Shown in pieces: positions 57,539 through 64,000 of a stretch of DNA of 64,000 nt. The notes below the pieces were generated by a model. The model searched no databases, was not told the DNA's origin, and saw only the letters and a program-made list of their open reading frames with translations. The DNA comes from Bradyrhizobium ottawaense. GTDB lineage: Bacteria > Pseudomonadota > Alphaproteobacteria > Rhizobiales > Xanthobacteraceae. The stretch spans positions 4,068,001-4,132,000 of the forward strand of contig NZ_CP029425.2 in NCBI RefSeq assembly GCF_002278135.3, written 5' to 3'. The stretch's first letter is position 1; every line of letters starts with the position of its first letter. The translations under genes were made by a program, and so were the position numbers.

Positions 57539-57568
57539 CGGGCCGCCACTTGGCGGCCCGATTGTTTT
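57539..57568 (+). terminator. Rho-independent terminator after the MBL-fold gene
   Basis: A perfect 9-bp stem CGGGCCGCC-ACTT-GGCGGCCCG is followed by ATTGTTTT. It lies 28 bp after the stop codon. Confidence 0.88.
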
Positions 57569-57594
57569 GGATCGCATCCACGAGCACTGAATTG

Positions 57595-57690
57595 TAGCCC
57601 TGATGGAGCGCAGCATCATCCGGGACCGGCGTAGCTTGGGGCAGGGCCCTGGGTTACGCCGGCGCTCTATCCCGGCGACGGCCCAAACGT
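57595..57690. repeat. Degenerate palindromic repeat, family F
   Basis: The left part, TAGCCCTGATGGAGCGCAGC with ATCCGGGA, resembles a common Bradyrhizobium repeat (GATGGAGCGCAGC...ATCCGGGA). The right arm (GGGTTACGCCGGCGCTCTATCCCGG) has diverged and pairs only partly. It lies between the MBL-fold gene terminator and the FMN reductase gene. Confidence 0.5.
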
Positions 57691-57806
57691 CTGCTTTCGC
57701 GAAACACAGCGTTTCCAAATCGGGCGGGTTCATGCACTTGCATCCACCGCACGAGATCGCTTAAGTGCCGTCGCGGCACTCCAGCTCTAGCCCTCAAGGA
57801 CAATCC

Positions 57807-58358
57807 ATGGCCTACAACATCGTCACGATCGCCGGCAGCCTGCGCAAGGACAGCTTTTCGCTGAAGATCGCCAATGCGCTGGCCAAGCTTGCGCCGGATA
57901 CGCTCAAGCTCGAGGTCGTCACGCCGGCGGGCATCTCGTTCTTCAACCAGGACCTCGAGGGCGCGCCGCCCGCGGACTGGCTGGCCTTCCGCGACAAGCT
58001 TCAGAAGTCGGACGGCGTCATTTTCGTCACGCCGGAATACAACCGCGCGATCCCCGGCGTCCTGAAGAACGCCATCGACGTCGCCTCGAGGCCCTACGGC
58101 AAGAGCTCGTTCAACGGCAAGCCGGTCGGCATCGTCTCGAACTCTCCGGGTCCGCTCGGCGGCGTCAGCGCCGCAAAGACGCTTCAGAACATCCTGCCGG
58201 GCATTGCGGGCCCGATCATGCAGCAGCCGGAGATCTATCTGAATGCGGTCGGCGACGCCTTCGACGCCGAAGGCAACCTCACCAAGGACTCGCTGAAGCC
58301 CGTGCTCCAGGCCTATATCGACGCCTTCGCCGCGCACGTCGCCAAGCACCACGGCTGA
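57807..58358 (+). CDS. NAD(P)H-dependent FMN reductase (ChrR/YieF type)
   Basis: A 183-residue flavodoxin-like reductase. The FMN-binding GSLRKDSFSLKIA is at residues 10-22 and VTPEYNRAIPGVLKNAIDV, the hallmark of the family, near 74-92. Members reduce quinones, chromate or azo compounds. AAGGA lies 7 nt before the ATG. It stands alone between repeats. Physiological substrate unknown. Confidence 0.92.
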   Translation: MAYNIVTIAGSLRKDSFSLKIANALAKLAPDTLKLEVVTPAGISFFNQDLEGAPPADWLAFRDKLQKSDGVIFVTPEYNRAIPGVLKNAIDVASRPYGKSSFNGKPVGIVSNSPGPLGGVSAAKTLQNILPGIAGPIMQQPEIYLNAVGDAFDAEGNLTKDSLKPVLQAYIDAFAAHVAKHHG

Positions 58359-58387
58359 GGCTTTTCCGCCGAAGCTTGCCCAACTCT

Positions 58388-58547
58388 CCGTCATGGCCGG
58401 GCAAAAGCGCGAAGCGCGTCTTCGCGCTGGATGTCCCGGCCATCCACGTCTTGGCCCCGAGCGACGAAGAACGTGGATGCCCGGGCCTTCGCCGCGCCGA
58501 AGCGGCTTCGGCCGCGCAGGCGGGACAAGCCCGGGCATGACGACGGG
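58388..58547. repeat. Palindromic intergenic repeat, family C
   Basis: Outer arms CCGTCATGGCCGGGC and GCCCGGGCATGACG enclose inner hairpins (GCGCGAAGCGCGTCTTCGCGC and CCGAAGCGGCTTCGG). It extends almost to the ftsB-like gene. Confidence 0.75.
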
Positions 58548-58595
58548 CAGGGGCTGATTAGCACTCCCTTAACCAACCTGTCCCATCTTCCCAAG

Positions 58596-58913
58596 ATGGT
58601 CTCCCGCGCGCGCCTGAAATCGATCCTGACCGGTCTTGCCCTCTACGCGATGGCGGCCGCCATCGTCGGCTATTTCGGCGTCAACGCCTATACCGGCAAA
58701 TACGGCCTCAACGCCCGCCAGGAGCTCGACCAGGAGATCATCGCGCTGACCAGCGAACTGGCCCAGCTCAAGCGTGAGCGCGCCAGGAGCGAGCAGCGGG
58801 TGTCGCTGCTGCGGTCCGAGCGGATCGACCCCGACATGCTGGACGAGCGGGCGCGCTTCCAGCTCGATTACGTCAATCCGCGTGATCTCGTTCGGATGAT
58901 CCCGGCGAAGTAG
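58596..58913 (+). CDS. Septum formation initiator (FtsB/DivIC-like)
   Basis: A 105-residue bitopic cell-division protein. One membrane helix (about residues 9-29) is followed by a coiled coil (LDQEIIALTSELAQLKRERA) and the conserved end MLDERARFQLDYVNPRDLV. FtsB bridges FtsQ, FtsL and the FtsWI enzymes. The gene lies next to the eno-to-pdh region as in many alphaproteobacteria. Confidence 0.9.
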   Translation: MVSRARLKSILTGLALYAMAAAIVGYFGVNAYTGKYGLNARQELDQEIIALTSELAQLKRERARSEQRVSLLRSERIDPDMLDERARFQLDYVNPRDLVRMIPAK

Positions 58914-59065
58914 CGTTTTCCGCAAGCTTTCGAAACCGACAGCGAAAGCCGCCGCCAAGATCCGACCACAGTGCCTTCCTCCTGCGAAGGTCGTAAGTCC
59001 GGAACCGGGCGACCGCCTTGACGGCAGTGCCGCGGCGGGGGCATGGCTTCTGTGGCTCGCCGAAG

Positions 59066-59079
59066 TTGACGCAGATCAA
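59066..59079. promoter_or_regulatory. Candidate FixK/FNR box before the GAF-Fis regulator
   Basis: TTGACGCAGATCAA is a perfect TTGA-N6-TCAA. It is centred about 54 bp before the ATG at 59127, which would give a short leader if used at -41. Confidence 0.7.
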
Positions 59080-59126
59080 ACGAGTGGCGCCGACACGATC
59101 TAGTCTGTGATCCGGAGGAAACAGTG

Positions 59127-60086
59127 ATGAATGGGTCAATGCCCCGGCATCACGCGGCTCGCGTCGAGGCCGCCATCGCGTCAGGCCAGGCGGCACGATC
59201 CGCGCTCGTGGCCTCGTGGCGCCGTTCGTCCAGATTGCATCATCTCGATCCCGGCGGCCGCACCTCGCCGATGCGGCTGACCGAAGCCGAGCTGCACGAG
59301 GCGCGCGAGCGCATCGCGCCGCTGCTGGCCGCGGCGCAAGGCGCGATGGACCGGCTCTATCAGGCGGTCGGCGCGAGCGGGTGCTGCGTGCTGCTCGCCG
59401 ACGGCGAGGGCGTGCCGGTCGATCGTCGCGGCACGGCGGCGGATGACGCGACGTTTCAATCCTGGGGCCTGTGGACCGGTGCGCTCTGGAGCGAGGAGCA
59501 CGAGGGCACCAACGGCATCGGCACCTGCCTCGTCGAGCAGCGTCCGCTGACGATCGACCGCGACCAGCATTTCTTCACCCGCAACACGCTTCTGAGCTGC
59601 ACCGCCGTTCCGATCTACGACCATGAGGCGGCGCTGGCGGGCGTGCTCGACGTCTCCTCCTGCCGCGCCGACCGCACCGACGCGTTTTCCAGTCTGATCG
59701 CGCTTGCGACGGGCGAGGCGGCCAAGCGTATCGAAGCCGATCTGTTCCGCAGGGCGTTCAGCCATGCCCGCATCGTGCTGACGCAAGCTGCGGACGGCCA
59801 ATGCGGCGGCCTCATTGCGGTCGATGCGGACGATCTCGTGATCGGCGCGACCCGCTCCGCCCGGGCGGCGCTGGGAATCGCTCCCGGCCGGGCGTTGCAG
59901 CCGGTGCCCGCAGCCGATCTGCTCGGCGGCGAACCCGCACGCGATCATCTTGCCGGCGGCCAGCGCGCGGTGGTGCAGCGGGCGCTGCTCCGCGCCGGCG
60001 GCAATGTCTCGGCGGCCGCCAAGGCCCTCGGCGTCAGCCGCGCCACGCTGCACAGGAAGCTCAAGCGGTTCGAGCTGAACCACTAG
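59127..60086 (+). CDS. GAF domain / Fis-type HTH regulator without AAA+ domain
   Basis: A 319-residue regulator. N-terminal GAF-like domain of the AcoR kind (about residues 60-210; SEEHEGTNGIGTCLVEQRPL) and a C-terminal Fis-type HTH (NVSAAAKALGVSRATLHRKL). The central sigma-54-binding ATPase of AcoR-type proteins is missing, so it probably activates or represses sigma-70 promoters. GGAGGAA lies 7 nt before the ATG (GTG at 59124 is an alternative). The adjacent aldehyde dehydrogenase gene, 344 bp downstream, is the likely target. A FixK-type box precedes it. Confidence 0.88.
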   Translation: MNGSMPRHHAARVEAAIASGQAARSALVASWRRSSRLHHLDPGGRTSPMRLTEAELHEARERIAPLLAAAQGAMDRLYQAVGASGCCVLLADGEGVPVDRRGTAADDATFQSWGLWTGALWSEEHEGTNGIGTCLVEQRPLTIDRDQHFFTRNTLLSCTAVPIYDHEAALAGVLDVSSCRADRTDAFSSLIALATGEAAKRIEADLFRRAFSHARIVLTQAADGQCGGLIAVDADDLVIGATRSARAALGIAPGRALQPVPAADLLGGEPARDHLAGGQRAVVQRALLRAGGNVSAAAKALGVSRATLHRKLKRFELNH

Positions 60087-60126
60087 GCCGCGCTATTTCC
60101 CAGAAACCGTGCGCTCGAAATTCCGG

Positions 60127-60276
60127 TCTCGTGCCCCGGACGCAGCGCAGCGCGTCGCACTTGCGACGTGGTGCGCTGCAGAGCCGGGGCCCATGTCTCA
60201 GCATTCTCCCGTGCCGCCTGGGTCCCGGCTCTGCGCAGCAACGCGAAGAGCGTTGCAGCGCGTCCGGGACACGAGA
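60127..60276. repeat. Palindromic intergenic repeat, family D
   Basis: Outer arms TCTCGTGCCCCGGACGC and GCGTCCGGGACACGAGA surround inner pairs (GGAGCCGGG type, GCGCTGCAGAGCCGGGGCCC with GGGTCCCGGCTCTGCGCAGC). It occupies the first half of the gap between the GAF-Fis gene and the aldehyde dehydrogenase gene. Confidence 0.75.
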
Positions 60277-60430
60277 ATGAGCAGGGACACGAGCAGTGTA
60301 GCAGAACTGCGACAAGTGCCCCCCGCCATCGCTCCCATCGGGGCTGACAGAAAACATCTCCCGCGACATCGTCCGCGCAAGTCGCGACCACGCGACGAAT
60401 TGCGCAAACAGCAAACATCGGGAGTGATCA
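60277..60430. promoter_or_regulatory. Promoter region of the aldehyde dehydrogenase with candidate activator palindrome
   Basis: TGTAGCAGAACTGCGACA (60297-60314) is an imperfect inverted repeat with TGT and ACA ends, like the upstream activating sites of AcoR-type Fis regulators. It lies 117-134 bp before the ATG. No -24/-12 sigma-54 promoter is visible, in keeping with the missing AAA+ domain of the neighbouring regulator. Confidence 0.5.
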
Positions 60431-61948
60431 ATGAACAAGGTGGAATTCCTCAATGTGACCAAAGTTCCCTTTGCCGAACGCTATGACAACTTCATCGGCG
60501 GCAAGTTCGTCGCGCCGATCTCCGGCAAATATTTCGACAATGCCTCGCCGGTGAACGGCCAGATCGTCTGCAAGATCGCGCGCTCGGACGCGCAGGACGT
60601 CGAGGCGGCCCTCGACGCGGCGCATGCCGCCAAGGGTGCCTGGGGCCGAACCAGCGTCGCCGAGCGCGCTGCGGTCCTGAACCGGATCGCCGACCGCATG
60701 GAAGAAAATCTCGAGCGCCTCGCCATTGCCGAGACCTGGGACAACGGCAAGCCGATCCGCGAGACCCGCGCCGCCGACATCCCGCTCGCCATCGATCACT
60801 TCCGCTACTTCGCCGGCGTCGTGCGCGCCCAGGAAGGCTCGATCGGCGAGATCGACCACGACACCATCGCCTATCATTTCCACGAGCCGCTCGGCGTGGT
60901 CGGCCAGATCATCCCCTGGAACTTCCCGCTGCTGATGGCCTGCTGGAAGCTTGCCCCCGCGCTCGCCGCCGGAAATTGCGTCGTGCTGAAGCCTGCCGAG
61001 CAGACCCCGGCCTCGATCATGGTCTGGGCCGAGATCATCGGCGACCTGCTGCCGCCCGGCGTCCTCAACATCGTCAACGGCTTTGGTCTGGAAGCCGGCA
61101 AGCCGCTGGCCTCGAGCCCGCGCATCGCCAAGATCGCGTTCACCGGCGAGACCTCGACGGGCCGGCTGATCATGCAATATGCCAGCCAGAACCTCATTCC
61201 GGTCACGCTGGAGCTCGGTGGCAAGTCGCCGAACATCTTCTTCAACGACGTCACCGCCGAGGACGACGATTACTTCGACAAGGCGATCGAAGGCTTCGTC
61301 ATGTTCGCGCTGAACCAGGGCGAGGTCTGCACCTGTCCGAGCCGCGCGCTGGTCCATGCGGACATCTATGACCGCTTCATGGAGCGGGCGCTGAAGCGCG
61401 TCGCGGCGATCAAGCAGGGCGACCCGCGCGATGCCGCCACCATGATCGGCGCCCAGGCATCCGGCGAGCAGCTCGCAAAAATCCTGTCCTACATCGACAT
61501 CGGCAAGCAGGAGGGGGCCAAGGTGCTCGCCGGCGGCGGACGTGCCGAGCTCGGCGGCGATCTCGCCGGCGGCTTCTATGTCAAGCCGACCGTGTTCGAG
61601 GGCCACAACAAGATGCGAATCTTCCAGGAGGAGATCTTCGGCCCGGTGGTCTCGGTCACGACCTTCAAGAACGACGACGAGGCGCTCGAGATCGCCAACG
61701 ACACGCTCTACGGCCTCGGGGCCGGCGTCTGGAGCCGCGATGCCAACCGCTGCTACCGCTTCGGCCGGGCGATCCAGGCCGGCCGGGTCTGGACCAACTG
61801 CTACCACGCCTATCCCGCCCATGCGGCCTTCGGCGGCTACAAGCAGTCGGGCGTCGGTCGCGAGACCCACAAGATGATGCTCGATCATTATCAGCAGACC
61901 AAGAATCTCCTGGTCAGCTACAGCCCGAAGAAGCTCGGCTTCTTCTGA
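60431..61948 (+). CDS. NAD-dependent aldehyde dehydrogenase (ExaC/AldA type)
   Basis: A 505-residue class 3 ALDH. Seen are the cofactor-site [23 protein letters not shown] (catalytic Glu), the nucleophile Cys in [12 protein letters not shown], and [13 protein letters not shown]. The [14 protein letters not shown] start matches the ExaC group that oxidises acetaldehyde or aromatic aldehydes. A GGGAG ribosome site precedes the ATG. A C-rich hairpin follows at about 61966-61984 but lacks a T-run. It is probably induced through the adjacent GAF-Fis regulator. Confidence 0.93.
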   Translation: MNKVEFLNVTKVPFAERYDNFIGGKFVAPISGKYFDNASPVNGQIVCKIARSDAQDVEAALDAAHAAKGAWGRTSVAERAAVLNRIADRMEENLERLAIAETWDNGKPIRETRAADIPLAIDHFRYFAGVVRAQEGSIGEIDHDTIAYHFHEPLGVVGQIIPWNFPLLMACWKLAPALAAGNCVVLKPAEQTPASIMVWAEIIGDLLPPGVLNIVNGFGLEAGKPLASSPRIAKIAFTGETSTGRLIMQYASQNLIPVTLELGGKSPNIFFNDVTAEDDDYFDKAIEGFVMFALNQGEVCTCPSRALVHADIYDRFMERALKRVAAIKQGDPRDAATMIGAQASGEQLAKILSYIDIGKQEGAKVLAGGGRAELGGDLAGGFYVKPTVFEGHNKMRIFQEEIFGPVVSVTTFKNDDEALEIANDTLYGLGAGVWSRDANRCYRFGRAIQAGRVWTNCYHAYPAHAAFGGYKQSGVGRETHKMMLDHYQQTKNLLVSYSPKKLGFF

Positions 61949-62216
61949 TCGAGGTGCGGAGAGGGCGGCGCCATCCTGGCGCCGTCCGCTCCGAAGGCCC
62001 GGATCGGCATGGTCCATAATTCTTGATCCGGTCACGAATCCGCAGGCGCACATGGCGCGCATAGATTTGTTGCCCGATCAGCGCCAAAGATTTTCCAATA
62101 TTTCGACCACGTTGCACTGCGGCATAATGAAAGTCGTGTCATGCGGCTGCGGTGCTTTCCAAGGGCGTTTGAGTTGGGTTAGAGAGGACGAAAGTTTTCT
62201 CTGACCCGGAATTCCC

Positions 62217-63239
62217 ATGGCCGCACCCAAGAAAGCCGCCGCAAGCACTCCACAGGACAAGACCGACGGCGGTTCGCCCCCGGAATTCACGAGGGAGCAG
62301 GAGCTCAAGGCGCTCCGCGACATGCTCCTGATCCGGCGGTTCGAGGAAAAGGCCGGCCAGCTCTATGGCATGGGCGCGATCGGCGGCTTCTGTCACCTCT
62401 ATATCGGCCAGGAGGCCGTGGTGGTCGGCATGCAGATGGCCCTGAAGCAGGGCGATCAGGTCATTACCGGCTACCGCGATCACGGCCACATGCTTGCCAC
62501 CGGGATGGATGCCAACGGCGTCATGGCCGAGCTCACGGGCCGCCGCGGCGGCTATTCCAAGGGCAAGGGCGGCTCCATGCACATGTTCAGCAAGGAGAAG
62601 CACTTTTACGGCGGCCACGGCATCGTCGGCGCCCAGGTATCGCTCGGCACGGGTCTGGCGTTCGCCAATAACTACCGCGGCAACGACAATGTCAGCGTCA
62701 CCTATTTCGGCGACGGTGCGGCCAACCAGGGCCAGGTCTATGAGAGCTTCAACATGGCGGAGCTCTGGAAGCTGCCGGTGATCTACGTCATCGAGAACAA
62801 CCGCTATGCCATGGGCACCTCGGTCTCGCGCGCCTCGGCCCAGCAGGATTTCTCCAAGCGCGGTGCGTCCTTCAACATCCCCGGCAAGCAGGTCGACGGC
62901 ATGGACGTCCGCGCCGTCAAGGCCGCCGGCGACGAAGCCGCCGCCTGGTGCCGCGCCGGCAAGGGTCCCTTCATCCTGGAGATGCAGACCTACCGCTATC
63001 GCGGCCACTCGATGTCCGACCCTGCAAAATATCGCACGCGCGAGGAGGTCGAGAAGGTCCGCCACGACCAGGACCCGATCGAGCAGGTGCGTAACCGCCT
63101 CCTGGCTGCCAAGGTCAGCGAGGCCGATCTCAAGGCGATCGACGCCGAGGTGCGCGACATCGTCAACGCGTCCGCCGATTTCGCCCAACATGATCCCGAG
63201 CCGGATGCCGCCGAGCTCTGGACCGACGTTTACCGCTGA
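62217..63239 (+). CDS. pdhA: Pyruvate dehydrogenase E1 component, alpha subunit
   Basis: Binds thiamine diphosphate and, with PdhB, decarboxylates pyruvate and acetylates the lipoyl domain. The 340-residue subunit has the ThDP motif [19 protein letters not shown]...[17 protein letters not shown], and [13 protein letters not shown]. The first 25 residues are low complexity. It is followed 27 bp later by pdhB. Confidence 0.97.
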   Translation: MAAPKKAAASTPQDKTDGGSPPEFTREQELKALRDMLLIRRFEEKAGQLYGMGAIGGFCHLYIGQEAVVVGMQMALKQGDQVITGYRDHGHMLATGMDANGVMAELTGRRGGYSKGKGGSMHMFSKEKHFYGGHGIVGAQVSLGTGLAFANNYRGNDNVSVTYFGDGAANQGQVYESFNMAELWKLPVIYVIENNRYAMGTSVSRASAQQDFSKRGASFNIPGKQVDGMDVRAVKAAGDEAAAWCRAGKGPFILEMQTYRYRGHSMSDPAKYRTREEVEKVRHDQDPIEQVRNRLLAAKVSEADLKAIDAEVRDIVNASADFAQHDPEPDAAELWTDVYR

Positions 63240-63266
63240 ACGCGCGCAAGCTTTCTTTTGGAGTCG

Positions 63267-64000
63267 ATATGCCAATTCAAGTGCTGATGCCCGCGTTGTC
63301 GCCCACGATGGAGAAGGGCAACCTCGCCAAATGGCTGAAGAAAGAGGGCGAGACGATCAAGTCCGGCGATGTCATCGCCGAGATCGAGACCGATAAGGCG
63401 ACCATGGAGGTCGAAGCGACCGACGAGGGGACGCTCGGCAAGATCCTGATCCCCGAGGGCACCGCCGACGTCGCGGTGAACACGCCGATCGCGACCATTC
63501 TCGCCGACGGCGAGAGCGCCGCCGATCTTGCCAAAGCGCCTGCACCGGCCGCGCAGAAGGCTGCCGAGTCCGCTCCGCCTGCCGCCGCGGCGAAGGCCGA
63601 GGCGCCCGCACCCAAGGCCGCTCCTGCGCCGCAGGCCGTCGCCGAGCCCGATCCGGAAGTGCCCGCGGGCACCGAGATGATCACGCAGACCATCCGTGAA
63701 GCCTTGCGCGATGCCATGGCCGAAGAGATGCGCCGCGACGCCGACGTCTTCGTGATGGGCGAAGAGGTCGCCGAATATCAGGGCGCCTACAAGGTCACCC
63801 AGGGCCTGCTCCAGGAGTTCGGCGCCAAGCGCGTCATCGACACCCCGATCACCGAGCACGGCTTTGCCGGCGTCGGCGTCGGCGCCGCGATGACGGGCCT
63901 CAAGCCCATCGTCGAGTTCATGACCTTCAACTTCGCCATGCAGGCGATCGACCAGATCATCAACTCCGCGGCCAAGACGCTCTATATGTCCGGCGGCCAG
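63267..64000 (+). CDS. pdhB: Pyruvate dehydrogenase E1 component, beta subunit with lipoyl domain (3' end outside window)
   Basis: The N-terminal lipoyl domain covers residues about 1-80, with the lipoylated Lys in [13 protein letters not shown] near residue 43. An Ala/Pro-rich linker leads to the E1-beta part from about 135 ([25 protein letters not shown]). The fused lipoyl domain is usual in alphaproteobacteria. The start is the ATG at 63267 with GGAG 8 nt upstream; the right end is cut by the window, leaving about 244 residues visible. The E2 gene would be expected beyond the window. Confidence 0.96.

Noticed and set aside
61962..61990. Hairpin after the aldehyde dehydrogenase as a terminator
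   Set aside because: The GGCGCC stem has no T-run after it, so termination is not supported.
60428..62062. A 544-codon minus-strand frame opposite the aldehyde dehydrogenase
   Set aside because: It is antisense to a textbook ALDH and lacks any family motif.

Overview
The window reads as chromosomal DNA of a Bradyrhizobium-like alphaproteobacterium (Nitrobacteraceae, Rhizobiales). The grounds are GC-rich codon usage throughout, a GTTC-N7-GTTC SOS box in front of lexA, a pyruvate dehydrogenase E1-beta with a fused N-terminal lipoyl domain, a phospholipid-N-methyltransferase-like gene, a FixK/FNR-type site, and several families of short palindromic intergenic repeats typical of Bradyrhizobium. 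I see no insertion sequence, phage, CRISPR array, tRNA or rRNA.

Layout. 1-1063 is the 3' part of lpxB. 1201-7389 is a leftward sugar or polyol operon: ROK regulator, Tat-type solute-binding protein, two permeases, ATPase, SDR dehydrogenase. 7.6-19.9 kb is a housekeeping block (gltA, gltX, glnS, comEC, lexA, moeA) with a few small genes and a triple-GAF-like protein. From 19.9 to 38.4 kb lies an accessory block that separates moeA from moaC. It holds two tiny coupled genes, a HAD phosphatase, an FMN-dependent hydroxy-acid oxidase, a CtpA-type protease, a redox and metal-like cluster (24.0-31.9 kb), a GGDEF-EAL protein, an orphan Flp pilin, and an amidase-MFS operon with a divergent CGNR regulator. 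From 38.4 kb the core resumes: moaC, trpC, trpD, ppiD-like, tpiA, secG, pyrG, a phospholipid methyltransferase-like gene, a two-component system, NIPSNAP, kdsA, MFS, a frameshifted GNAT gene, queF, a Vgb-like propeller, eno, a zinc-type dehydrogenase, a metallo-beta-lactamase-fold protein, an FMN reductase, ftsB-like, a GAF-Fis regulator, an aldehyde dehydrogenase, pdhA and the start of pdhB.

The most unusual unit is 26114-31858. It encodes a Met-rich Spy-like periplasmic protein, then a single protein joining a periplasmic Spy-like region, one membrane helix, an FAD/NAD(P) reductase and a plant-type 2Fe-2S ferredoxin, then a membrane protein with two His-x13-His helices (bis-haem b pattern), then a seven-CxxCH cytochrome c, a His/Cys-rich small protein and an ECF sigma factor with a CorE-like Cys-rich tail. 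I infer a metal-responsive electron conduit across the inner membrane.

Several regulatory sites can be read directly: an 11-bp-period direct repeat shared by the promoters of the two-component system and the phospholipid methyltransferase-like gene; paired ACCNGTA operators between the amidase and CGNR genes; a palindrome over the ROK start; FixK-type boxes before the small His-rich secreted protein and before the GAF-Fis regulator; and a TGT-N12-ACA palindrome before the aldehyde dehydrogenase.
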